A stretch of DNA of 64,000 nucleotides from Bin5 sp965261695 (lineage in GTDB: Bacteria > Chloroflexota > Anaerolineae > Caldilineales > Caldilineaceae). A program made the position numbers and the translations under genes. Every line of letters begins with the position of its first letter. Within the stretch, counting starts at the first letter, position 1. The stretch spans positions 1,860,001 through 1,924,000 of the forward strand of contig OZ253474.1 in assembly GCA_965261695.1 (NCBI GenBank). Direction: 5' to 3'. The notes under the pieces are model-generated. The model worked only from the letters and a program-made list of their open reading frames with translations. It did not search any database and was not told where the DNA came from. Below are positions 1 to 9,634 of this stretch, one piece after another.

Positions 1-537
1 AAGGAAGGCCGCGTGCAGCTCTATCGCATCAGCCCGGAGGGCAAGAAACTGGTGATCACAACCCTCGGCCCCCATACGCTCTTTGGCGAGATGGCTCTGC
101 TGGGCACGAAGATGCACAATACCTTCGCCGAAGCCGTGGACGACTGCCTGATCTGCATCATGAGCCGCACGGACCTGGAGCGCCTCATCCTCAGCAAGCC
201 CCAGGTCGCCCTGCGCATTCTCGAGATCACCGGCCAGCGCCTGCAGGAGGCCGAGGAGAGCCTCGAAAACATGGCCTTCAAAGGCATCCCTGCCCGCCTG
301 GCCAACCTGCTCCTGCGCCTCTCCGACGAACAGAAATCCGACGAAGTAACCGGCCTCACCCATCAGGACCTGGCCGAGAGCGTCGGCACATACCGCGAAA
401 CCGCCACGCAGGTTCTCAATGATCTCAAATCGCAGGGGCTGATCGAAATCGGACGCAAGCGCATCAAACTGCTCGATCGCGAGACGATCTCCGTCATCGG
501 CAGCAAACGCATCAAGCTGCTGGATGAAAACACATAA
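1..537 (+). CDS. Crp/Fnr family transcriptional regulator, 5'-truncated by window edge
   Basis: This is the C-terminal part of a cyclic-nucleotide-binding-fold transcription factor. The frame is open from base 1, so the start lies outside the window. Visible are the end of the beta-roll sensor (FGEMALLG), the long dimerisation helix, and a winged helix of the HTH_Crp type (GLTHQDLAESVGTYRETATQ) that would bind DNA. The C-terminus carries a near-duplicate of KRIKLLD, once in GRKRIKLLD and again in GSKRIKLLD, which suggests a small internal duplication. No cysteines of an Fnr iron-sulfur cluster appear in the visible part. The ligand and target genes cannot be inferred. Confidence 0.9.
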   Translation, partial: KEGRVQLYRISPEGKKLVITTLGPHTLFGEMALLGTKMHNTFAEAVDDCLICIMSRTDLERLILSKPQVALRILEITGQRLQEAEESLENMAFKGIPARLANLLLRLSDEQKSDEVTGLTHQDLAESVGTYRETATQVLNDLKSQGLIEIGRKRIKLLDRETISVIGSKRIKLLDENT

Positions 538-618
538 ATTCTATTTAGATGATGGTCAACAACAGTGGCTCGTGGATAGCAAGCCCGCGTTCACTTGCCG
601 CGACGCACTATTCACGCC

Positions 619-1809
619 ATGTACGACCGCTCAACCCAAGTCGACCGCAACGCGGACAGCATCAACTTTGGTATCGGCCAGCCCGATTTCGCGCTTCTGC
701 CCCATGCCCTGATGCGCCAGGTCGCGGCCGCCCGCTTTGCCGAAGGCGATACCGAACTGCTCAACTACGGTTTCCCACAGGGGGACGGCCGCTTCCGCTG
801 GGCGCTTGCCGCCTTCCTCAGCCGCGGCTACGGCACGGACGTACAGCCGCATCAGCTGATGATCACCGCCGGCGCGTCCCAGGCGCTCAACCTGATCTGC
901 ACACTCTTCACCCGCCCCGGCGATACCGTCTTCGTCGAAGAGCCTAGCTACTTCCTTGCCCTACGCATCCTGCAGGAGGATCACCGGCTCAATGCCGTGC
1001 CGATCCCGACCGATGAAGATGGCCTGGCGCTGCCCGCCCTCGCAGAGGCGCTGACCCGCCACCGACCCGTTTTCCTTTACACGATCCCCACCTACCAGAA
1101 CCCGACCGGCCGCACGCTTTCCCACAGCCGCCGCCAGGAACTGCTGGCCCTGGCCGAAGAGCATGACTTTCTCATCGTCGCCGATGAGGTCTATCACCTC
1201 CTCGATTACGCGACGCCGCCGCCGCCCCCTTTCGCCGCATATGTCGACAGCGGGAAGGTGCTCTCTCTCGGTTCATTCTCGAAGATCCTGGCGCCGGGTC
1301 TGCGCCTGGGCTGGGTGCAGACAACGCCGCAACGGGCGCGTCGCTTTGCCGCCAGCGGACTGGTAGACAGCGGCGGCGGCCTCAACCAGTTCACCTCAAA
1401 TCTGGTGCGGGTCGCGCTCGAGGGGGACGGGCAGAGCGACTATCTGTACGGTCTGCGCCGCGCCTATCAACAACGGGTCGAGGCAATGGACGCGGCGCTG
1501 CGCCAACATATCGGCGACCGCGCGGCCTGGAGCGTGCCCGGCGGCGGCTTCTTCTTCTGGCTCACCTGCGCCGAGCAGAATCTGCCCGCCGCCAAGCGTC
1601 CGGCAGATGGAGTCGGCAGCGGGCAAATCGACACGACCGCCCTCTTGCAGACCGCGGCCAGCGCCAAAGTCGGGTTTCTGCCCGGTAGCCGCTGCTCCAG
1701 CGTCGGCGGCCTCGGCAACTGTCTGCGCCTCTGCTTTGCCCACTACGACATCGCGGCGATCGAAGAAGGCATCCGCCGCCTCGGTCACGTTTTTGACAGC
1801 GTTCAATGA
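619..1809 (+). CDS. PLP-dependent aminotransferase, class I/II (2-aminoadipate/MocR-type fold)
   Basis: Predicted 396-residue fold-type I aminotransferase. The N-terminal INFGIGQPDF motif, the PTYQNPTG segment, the ADEVYHLLDY aspartate that contacts the PLP pyridine nitrogen, and the Schiff-base lysine in SLGSFSKILAPGLRLGW are all present, so the enzyme should be active. The family includes 2-aminoadipate, aromatic and branched-chain aminotransferases; substrate cannot be told from sequence. I chose the ATG at 619 because a TTG start at 595 adds eight unconserved residues; neither has a clear Shine-Dalgarno sequence. There is no GntR DNA-binding domain, so this is an enzyme and not a MocR regulator. 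A heptamer minisatellite begins about 30 bases after the stop. Confidence 0.88.
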   Translation: MYDRSTQVDRNADSINFGIGQPDFALLPHALMRQVAAARFAEGDTELLNYGFPQGDGRFRWALAAFLSRGYGTDVQPHQLMITAGASQALNLICTLFTRPGDTVFVEEPSYFLALRILQEDHRLNAVPIPTDEDGLALPALAEALTRHRPVFLYTIPTYQNPTGRTLSHSRRQELLALAEEHDFLIVADEVYHLLDYATPPPPPFAAYVDSGKVLSLGSFSKILAPGLRLGWVQTTPQRARRFAASGLVDSGGGLNQFTSNLVRVALEGDGQSDYLYGLRRAYQQRVEAMDAALRQHIGDRAAWSVPGGGFFFWLTCAEQNLPAAKRPADGVGSGQIDTTALLQTAASAKVGFLPGSRCSSVGGLGNCLRLCFAHYDIAAIEEGIRRLGHVFDSVQ

Positions 1810-1841
1810 CCAGACACCCCCCGAACAACTGGTGTTACTGA

Positions 1842-1883
1842 CCACTGGTCACCGGCCACTGGTCACTTACCACTGGCCACTGC
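1842..1883. repeat. Heptanucleotide minisatellite, locus 1
   Basis: Six contiguous 7-base units of the pattern CCACTGG/TCACCGG lie between the aminotransferase stop and the pdxA remnant. The last three units encode the pdxA C-terminus on the minus strand (ASGK and stop). The same 7-base motif recurs near 15237, 19673, 43421, 45633 and 55208. Confidence 0.8.
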
Positions 1884-3086
1884 CTCTGCCATCTGCACCG
1901 CCACACGGATAGCCGCCAGCATACTTTCCTCGCTGGCGCGCCCCGTTCCCGCGATGTCAAACGCCGTGCCGTGATCGACGGAAGTGCGCAGGATCGGCAG
2001 ACCGATGCTCACGTTGACGCCGCTGTCGAAGGCCAGCAACTTCATCGGAATATGGCCCTGGTCGTGATACATGGCGACAACGATGTCGTATTCACCGCGG
2101 GTCGTGCGCAGAAAGACCGTATCCGGCGGTTGCGGATCGGAGACCGTCCAGCCGCGCGCGCCGCTTCGATCGCCGGCTGGATCTGTATCGCCTCCTGCGC
2201 GCCGAACAGCCCATTTTCACTGGCGTGGGGATTCAGCCCCGCCACCGCGATGCGCGGCGCCGCGATCCCCAGCGCCTGACAGGAGTGGTAAGCCAGTTCG
2301 ATCACCTCCAGCACGCGCGCCGGCGTCACGCGACGGATCGCCTCCTCCAGCGAGACGTGAGTGCTCACATGCACGACCCGCAGATTCGGCCCCACCAGCA
2401 GCATCGACACGCGCTCCGCCCCGCTCCGCCCCGCTGCGCTCGGCCAACAGCTCGGTATGGCCGGGATACAGGAAACCGGCGCGGTGCATCGCCTCCTAGT
2501 TCAAAGGCGCGGTCACCACCGCCTCCACCTGTCCGCCCAGCGCGAGATCACAGGCGCACATCACATATTCGACCGCAGCCCGGCCCGCGCCGGCGCTCAC
2601 CTGCCCCACCGGCGCCTCCGCCAACTCGACGTTCGCCAGGTCCAGCAACGGGACCGTCCCTTCCTCGAAGCGGCCCTCTGCGCCCGCATCGACGACAATC
2701 TCATAGCGGGGCCGGATCCCCAACCACGCCGCCGCCCTGCCCAGGACGCCCTGATCGCCGATCACGAGCGGCCGGCAAGCGGCGAACACCTCGCCATGCT
2801 GCAACGCCTTCAGCACCACCTCCGGCCCGATGCCGGCGGGGTCGCCCAGCGTAATCGCCAGTCGCGGACGGCTGTCATCCCGCCCGCCAACCTCCGCGCT
2901 GGTCTTGTTGTTCTGTCGTGCTCGGTTGGCGGCTTCTCCCACTGTTGTTGTTCCCCTTGCGCTTGTCCCTGTCTTGTCTGCCCGATCGCTGCTCCGCCTC
3001 TGCGCTGCACGGCTGATGCTATCATGCGCGCCCGCGCCCGCCAAACACGCCTGCGGGACAGGGTGCATCCCAGGATGGAGACGCAT
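1863..3086 (-). pseudogene. pdxA: pdxA remnant: 4-hydroxythreonine-4-phosphate dehydrogenase, broken at three points
   Basis: Joined across frames the segments give an almost complete PdxA, the NAD-dependent dehydrogenase of vitamin B6 synthesis: LAITLGDPAGIGPEVV, VTAPLN, MHRAGFLYPGHTELLAE, HVSLEEAI, GLNPHASENGLFG and MYHDQGHIPMKLLAFDSG. Three lesions are readable. A TAG at 2496-2498 replaces the expected Lys after APLN. A 10-base tandem duplication near 2414-2440 shifts the frame; removing one copy restores SGAERVSMLLVG. A one-base loss near 2150 shifts it again before WTVSDPQPPDT. The original start is unclear because mobile element A abuts or overlaps the 5' end. Three independent lesions argue for a true pseudogene, although assembly error could explain the single-base change. 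Confidence 0.85.
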
Positions 3087-3536
3087 CTGACAGGGAGCAT
3101 CTTGTCACGCCCGCCCCATTCAATCGAAACACCTTGCAATATCAATTAAATTGATATATCTAATTTGAGAACCCCGCACTCCATTGCCAGGCTGACGAGT
3201 TCTCCTTTCTCTTCCGCCGCACGTTCATGACCTGCTCCTGTCACGCCGTCAGCCTCCTGATAATCAGCTGTCCACGAATTGATACTCACTTAATGAATTT
3301 TGCAAACGCTCGTTTAGCGCTCGTCTATCGCTCGTAACGCTCGTCTATCGCTAGCAACGCTCGTCTATCCCTCGTAACGCTCGTTTACCGCCAGCAACGC
3401 TCGTCTATCGCTCGTAAGGCTCATATATCGCTCGCAACATAGATTCGTCCTGTTGACCTCCCAATGCCCCTCCTGATTCCCGTCCTTATCGCCGGATCGT
3501 CCCCCTTCACACCCCGCCCCAAATCTGGGTTGCAGC
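3061..3536 (+). mobile_element. Family-1 inverted-repeat element, copy A (no transposase)
   Basis: A 476-bp element with imperfect terminal inverted repeats. The left end reads GGGTGCATCCCAGGATGGAG (3061-3080); the right end, read on the minus strand from 3536, matches it at about 14 of 20 positions. The arm 3061-3300 aligns by eye at roughly 70% with the minus strand of 25194-24961, and 3452-3506 aligns almost base for base with the minus strand near 24107-24050. The centre holds a 20-bp tandem array. A perfect 9-1-9 palindrome (ATATCAATT A AATTGATAT) sits at 3139-3157. No open frame of note and no clear target duplication were found. It adjoins the 5' end of the pdxA pseudogene. Confidence 0.75.
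3305..3438 (+). repeat. Tandem 20-bp repeats inside element A
   Basis: About 6.5 copies of a 20-bp unit with consensus AACGCTCGTCTATCGCTCGT. Each unit is itself two 10-bp halves (CGCTCGTnnA), giving a 10-bp period close to one helical turn. Copy B of the same element has a 10-bp period of a related motif (CTCTCGYAAA) in the same place. Confidence 0.9.
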
Positions 3537-3621
3537 CGCGCGGCACGCTAGCGAATTGCCGACCGATCCGCTAAACTATTGGCGCCCCCACTGCTTTCAC
3601 ATTCATCTGGAGAAAATCTTC

Positions 3622-4641
3622 ATGGCAAAAATTGCACTTGTCGGCTGCGCCCACATCCACACACCCGGATTCATCAGACGCCTGCAGGCCCGCGCCGATA
3701 CCAGAACGGTCGCCGTCTGGGACCGGGACCCGGCCCGCGCCCAGGCCAGTGGCGCCCAGCTCGACGCGCCCGCCCTAGACAACGTCGACGCCATCTGGAA
3801 CGACGCCGCCATCGACGGCGTCATCATCTGCTCGGAAACCGACCAACACGAGGCGCTGGTCATTGACGCAGCCGCGGCCGGCAAGCATCTGTTCGTGGAA
3901 AAACCGCTCGGCATGGGCGCGCAGGACGCCTACCGCATGGCTGATGCCATCGAACAGGCCGGCCTCCTCTTCCAGACCGGCTACTTCCAGCGCGGCATCC
4001 CGGCCCATCAGTTCCTCAAAGAGCAGGTCGCCCGCGGCGTCTTCGGACAGATCACGCGCGCCCGTTTTGTCAGCTGCCATGGTGGCGCGCTGCGCGATAT
4101 CTTCACCCCCAACTGGCTGTGGATGACCGACGTGCAGCAGGCCGGTGTCGGCGCCTTCGGCGACCTGGGCACGCATGCGCTCGACCTGATGCTGTGGATT
4201 CTGGGCGATGTGGACCGCGTCACCGCCGCCCTGCAGGTCGTCCTCGAAAAGTACGGCCCCGACTGCGACGAAACCGGCGAGGCGCTCTTCTGTTTCAGCA
4301 GCGGCGCCATCGGTTCACTGGCCGCCGCCTGGCTGGACGTGGCCGAGCCGATCACCGCCGAAATCAGCGGCACCGAGGGCCATGCCTACATCCACAACCG
4401 CGCCGACCTTTACATCACCAGCGCCAATCTCGACGGCGCCGACGGCCAATCGCCCTGGACCGAACTGCCCGCAGCCTGGCCCCACGCCTTCGACCTCTTC
4501 CTCGACGCGCTCAACGCCAGTGACCCGCCGAGCAGAGCGTCCATCCCGCTGGTCAGCGCCCGCGAAGCCGCCTACCGCAGCGCGGTCATGGAGGCCATGT
4601 ACAAGGCAGCCGCCGACAGGTCGTGGGTTTCGCTGCCCTGA
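3622..4641 (+). CDS. Gfo/Idh/MocA family oxidoreductase
   Basis: Predicted 339-residue NAD(P)-dependent dehydrogenase of the glucose-fructose oxidoreductase/inositol dehydrogenase superfamily. It begins with a dinucleotide-binding strand (KIALVGCAHIHTPGF), has the family EKPLG motif whose Lys is usually catalytic, and a C-terminal substrate domain with GDLGTHALDLMLW, carrying the conserved aspartate and histidine. The ATG at 3622 is preferred over an in-frame start at 3556 because GGAG lies nine bases upstream and the Rossmann fold starts immediately. The glycine motif is atypical (GCAHIH in place of GxGxxG), as in a subset of the family acting on polyols or amino sugars. It stands alone between element A and the propeller genes. 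Confidence 0.87.
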   Translation: MAKIALVGCAHIHTPGFIRRLQARADTRTVAVWDRDPARAQASGAQLDAPALDNVDAIWNDAAIDGVIICSETDQHEALVIDAAAAGKHLFVEKPLGMGAQDAYRMADAIEQAGLLFQTGYFQRGIPAHQFLKEQVARGVFGQITRARFVSCHGGALRDIFTPNWLWMTDVQQAGVGAFGDLGTHALDLMLWILGDVDRVTAALQVVLEKYGPDCDETGEALFCFSSGAIGSLAAAWLDVAEPITAEISGTEGHAYIHNRADLYITSANLDGADGQSPWTELPAAWPHAFDLFLDALNASDPPSRASIPLVSAREAAYRSAVMEAMYKAAADRSWVSLP

Positions 4642-4725
4642 TCGCTTCGAGTTATTCGTTGCCAGGTGAGCGCCTACCAGGAACTGTCAGCCGCAAATGA
4701 CCGTTTTACGAAGGAGGTCATTCCA

Positions 4726-7700
4726 ATGACACTTAGAAGATGGCAGACCGTCAGTTGGCGAGCGAAAACAATCTCCCTGACATGTCGGCGTTCGTTGTGG
4801 GCGGCGGCGCTCTGCCTGGCAGCCTGCTATGTGATGTCCGGCTCGGCCTACGCGTCCGCCGCCGACGCCTCGGATCTTTCGGGCCATCCGGCGATGACGC
4901 TCCCACCGCCGCCGCTGCCCGAGTACGATACGCCCGAACTGCTCTGGAGCTACTCGACGGGTAACACCATCGAATCGACACCGGTCGTTGTGAATGGCAT
5001 CCTGTACGTGGGTTCAGTCGATCATCACCTGTACGCGCTGGATGCCGCCAGCGGGGAGCTTGCGTGGCGCTACAAGACCGGCAACGTCGTATGGTCTTCG
5101 CCGACGGTGGCGGATGGAATCGTCTACATCGGCTCGGACGACAGGCATCTGCATGCGGTGGACGCGGCCAGCGGCGAACCGCTGTGGACGTTCAAGCCCG
5201 GCGCCCTGGAGGAGAGTTCCGCAACAGCCATCCATTATATATGTCTCAGGCCGGCAGTGGCAGGGGACCATGTCTACTTCACCTTGAAAGGCTCCCTCTA
5301 CGCCCTCGATGCCGTCAGCGGAGAACTGCGCTGGCATGCCGCGCCGGGAACGTATGCCGGGTCCCCTCCGGCGGCAGCGGACGGGATCGTCTATGTCGGA
5401 GGGGGCGAAGACAACGTTCACGCCCTCGACTGGGCCAGCGGAGAGGAAATCTGGCGCTTTGCCACTAACGGCATGGTCTTCGGAAAACCGACAGTGGCGA
5501 ATGGTGTGGTCTATGTAACCACTTCTGGCGACGATGGCCGCCTCTATGCCCTCGATGCCGCCAGCGGAGAGCAGCTGTGGAGTAGCGGTATCAGCGGGAT
5601 TGGTGGATGGGATGCGGTCATATCAGGCGGCGGCGTCTACGTCTCGGGTTCTTACGGCGTCTTTGCCCTGGACGCCGCCAGCGGCGAGTTGCTCCCGAAC
5701 TTTCCTGTCCCGTTTGGCGCAAAGGCGGCTTTGACCGTAGCAGACGGCGTCATCTACGCCGGCAATTTTTACGCGCTGGATGCCGTCAGCGGAGAGGTTT
5801 TGTGGCGATACGGCATACATAACGGTTGGAATGCGCCATTTCTTGGGGCGCTTACGCATGACGGTCCGGCGGCGGCTGTCGGGGTTGTCTACGTTGCCTC
5901 ATTCGACGGGAACATCTATGCTCTGGCCGCCGCGACCGCGCTGACTTCGCCGCAAGAGGCGCAACAGGCTGCGCCGGATGGAAAATCGACGTATGAGTCG
6001 GTCGCTCCCCTCTGGCGATTCAGAACCGGCGACAGTGTGGACTCTCCCCCCACTGTGGTGGATGGCGTGGTCTATATCGGCTCAGGCGATTCCTTCTTCT
6101 ACGCCTTGAATGAAGCCGACGGAAAGATGCGCTGGCGGTACGAGACGGGGGCGCGCATAACAACCAAAGCGACGGTGGTTGACGGCGTGGTCTACTTCGG
6201 TTCCGCCGACGGCTATCTGTACGCGCTCGATGCGGCCAGCGCAGAGATGCTCTGGCGCAAATTGACCGGCGCCGAAGTCTACTCCTCGCCGGCAGTGACG
6301 GATGGCATCGTCTACGTCGGCTCCGCCGATGGTTACGTTTACGCGCTGGAGGCCGCCAGCGGGAAGGAGCGCTGGCGTTTCTTGGCGGGCGGGCCTGTGT
6401 TGTCCTCCCCAACCGTTGACGAGGGCGTGGTCTACGTCGGCTCCGGGGCATGATGGGGCACATTGAAGACGGCTTCATCTATGCCCTGGATGCGGCCAGC
6501 GGCGACAAGCTCTGGCAGTATGATGCGGATGGACGCGTCTACTCCTCGCCGGCAGTGGCCGACGGCGTCGTGTACATCGGCTTACATGACCGCCACCTCT
6601 ACGCGCTGGACGCTTCCAGCGCAGAGCTGCTCTGGCGTTACGACACGGGCGCTTGGGTCTTTTCCTCTCCGGCGGTGGTTGACGGCGTTGTCTATGTCGG
6701 CTCGTTTGACGGCGACGTTTACGCGCTCGACGCCGCGACGGGCGGGGTCGAGTGGCGCTACCGCACGAACGGACTCGTGTTCTCGTCGCCGTCGCTGGTT
6801 GAAGGCAAGGTGTACGTCGGGTCCAATGATGGCCACGTCTACGCCCTGGACGGCAATCGCCGAACTCCCGCTCAAGCAATCCTACAGCCTCAGGCGGTGA
6901 GCATTCCTGCAGACGAAGCAGCAGAGCAGGAGGCGACCGAGTTCATCTGGCGCTACCGCATAGAAAGACCCGGTTCCGCGCCCACGGTGGTTGACGGCAC
7001 AATCTACATCGGCTCTGACGACGGCTATCTCTACCTGCTGGACGCCGCCAGCGGCGATGTTCGCCTGCGACGCAACCTTGGCGGCTATCCGGGGTCTGCG
7101 CCCGTTGTCGTCGAGGGCGTGGTCTACTCCGCGACCACCGACGGCTTTCTGCGCGCGCTGGACAGTACCAGCCTGGAGCCGCTCTGGCAATACAACACAG
7201 GGGACGACAACGGTTCCGCTCCCGCAATCGCAGACGGCGTGGTCTACGCAGGTTCCAAGGACGGCCATGCCTATGCGATTGATGCTGCCAGCGGCGAAAT
7301 GATCTGGCGCTTCCGCCCGGACCCGGTTGCGCGAACGGGGCCCGCCGTCGCCGGGGGCCTCGTCTTTACAGGCTCCTAGGACGGCAACGTATACGCACTG
7401 GATGGCGCCAGCGGCGAACTGCGCTGGAGTTACAAGACGGGTGCGGCGGTTGAGGCCGCGCCGACCGCGCTGGGGAACCTGGTCTACGTCGCTTCCGACG
7501 ATGATTGGGTGTACGCGCTGGAGGCCGCCAGCGGTGAACTGCGCTGGAAACAGTGGCTGGGCAATGGGATTCGCTCATCTCCCGTGGTGGCCGACGGTCT
7601 GGTCTATCTGAGCTCGACTGATGACCACCTGTTCGCGCTGGATGCCGCCAGCGGTGAGGAACGCTGGCGCTATCTGGCTGGCAATTCGCTGCCGGCGTCC

Positions 7701-9307
7701 TCTGTTGTGGCGCAAGGCGTGGTGTACTTTGGAACGTGGTCACATGATTCCAGCAAGGAGTACTTCTTTGCCATGGATGCCGCCAGCGGGGAGAAAATCA
7801 GGGCGTACGCGTCGATCGGTTCCGTCTCGTTCAGTCCGGTCGTGGCTGACGATGTTGTCTACGTCGGTTCCAGTGACAGTTTCCTCTATAGCTTTCCCCT
7901 CCGCGCTTGTCACACCCCTTCAGGCAGAGGCCGCTGACCCTTCAACGGAAAGTGAGGCGGAGGCTGCCTCGCCCGAACTGCTGTGGCGCTTCAAAGCGGA
8001 GACCGCGGTCAGTACGCCCGCGACTGTGGTCGATGGAGTGGTCTACTTCGGAGCCGCAGATGAGGAAGAGGAAGACAGTCCAAAGCCAGGGGGCCTCTAC
8101 GCGGTGGACGCCGCCGACGGAGAACTGCTGTGGCAACATGCGCCGTCGCCGGCCGCCTATTCTGCGCCTGCGGTTGCCGACGGCAGGCTGATCTACATCT
8201 CGGCCGACAATCGTCTAATTGCCTTGGATGCCGCGACCGCCGAACCACTTTGGGGCGATGATGTCGTAGAGGGCTCCCTGGCGTTGTCTTCCCGAAAGCC
8301 AATTTTGGATGATGGGATGACCTTTATCCTGGCCGAAAACGGCGACCTGGACGCGCTGGATGCGGCCAGCGGCCAGCGGCTCTGGCGCTTCAACGCCGGG
8401 GCCGGCCGATTTCCCCCCTTCACCCGTACTCGACCAGGGTAAGGTATTCGTCGATTCACCGAACGGCTTCGTTTTCGCACTCGATGCCGCCAGCGGCGAA
8501 CTCTTCCAACAGTACGCCACCAGCGGATTTCAGGTTGCCAACATCGCGGTGTCCGAGGGCGTCCTCTTCGTCCTCTCTCAAGATCTGAACCTGTATGCCT
8601 TTGATGTGGAGAGCGCACAACTCCTTTGGAGCAGGAGAGGAAGCGTGTGGATGTTCTTTTCGCTGGCGGTCGCAGAAGTCGTCTTGTACGTTCCCCCTTC
8701 CTCGAACGACCACATCCACGCGCTTGACCCGGTCACCGGCGAACTGCTCTGGATATACCCGATAGAGCTCGGCATGACATCCACGCAATCAGTGGCGGAT
8801 GGAGTCGTCTACGTAAGCTCCCTCGATGGCTACCTGTACGCGCTGGATGCCGCCAGCGGCGAACTGCTCTGGCAGTACGAAATCGGCGCGATTGGATTTT
8901 CCGCCCCGACCGCGGCCGACGGCGTGGTCTACGTGGGCACCGTTGAAGGCGACCTGTACGCCCTCAAAGTACCGCAGCCGTCCGCGGAGCAGAGTTCGAC
9001 GGAACAGCCAGAGCAAGAGAGGAAGGTGGAGACGACTTCCCCGGAAATCCTGTGGCAATTCGAGACGATTGGCTTTGTATCGTCTCGCCTGAAGGAGGTT
9101 GACGGCGTGCTCTACTTCGGTTCGGCGAAGGCCGACGGCTTGGACCTGAACGAAGGGCTCCTGCATACCCTCGATGCCTCCAGCGGTGAACTGCTATGGC
9201 GCAACGACATAGGCCGGTTTGGGCTTGTCCCCGCCATCGTATCCAACGGTGTTGTCTATGCCGCTTCCCTTGAGAAAAAGGTGCTCGCGTTCAAACTCCC
9301 GCCGTGA
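4726..9307 (+). pseudogene. Giant PQQ-type beta-propeller exported protein, disrupted (three frameshifts, one in-frame TAG)
   Basis: The ATG at 4726 follows an excellent ribosome site (AAGGAGG, 4711-4717) and an N-terminal export signal with a lipobox-like LAAC. What follows is a very long series of about 40-residue propeller blades of the pattern DGVVYVGSxDGxxYALDAASGELLWRY, PQQ-binding-like repeats usually found in extracytoplasmic proteins. The frame breaks at about 6446-6452 (one base missing), at TAG 7377-7379 between GS and DGN, in the C-run 7896-7899 (one extra C), and in the C-run 8413-8418 (one extra C). Repaired, it would be about 1,500 residues forming several propellers separated by acidic or Gln-rich linkers. 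Ligand and function are unknown. The two C-run frameshifts could be sequencing errors. Confidence 0.8.
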
Positions 9308-9390
9308 TTCTCTGCAACTGTTTCAAATCCGCGGCGGCCTCTAAAATCAGGATGGGCGCCATAACGCGCATAGGAACGTAAGTCCTGAAA

Positions 9391-9509
9391 GTTATCCATT
9401 AACACCACAATAACCCATCCGCCAGCGATTCAAATGCCGCCATATGGCCGGTAGATGGGGTCGGCGGCAATCGAAAGGATTGACAACCTGGAATCATTGC
9501 GCTGCAGCG
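9391..9509 (+). repeat. Duplicated leader segment, copy 1 (upstream of second propeller gene)
   Basis: About 119 bases that align with 11889-12010 upstream of the third propeller gene. The core is an inverted repeat (TGCCGCC ... GGCGGCA) enclosing about 25 bases with a nested GGCCGG. The rest of the gap 9308-9634 shows no gene. The duplication reaches the old start: in copy 2 the segment ends at the ATG of the third gene, whereas here that codon is lost and the gene uses an ATG at 9635. Confidence 0.7.
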
Positions 9510-9634
9510 GCTGCCGACGGATCGTGGGAATCAATATTAACTGCTTGAAGCAGACCCTTTGCCCATATTCCGGGTTGGTCCATACCGCGCGATAGACGAC
9601 CGCAGAAACGCGTAACGACAAGGAAGCCTTTCTG

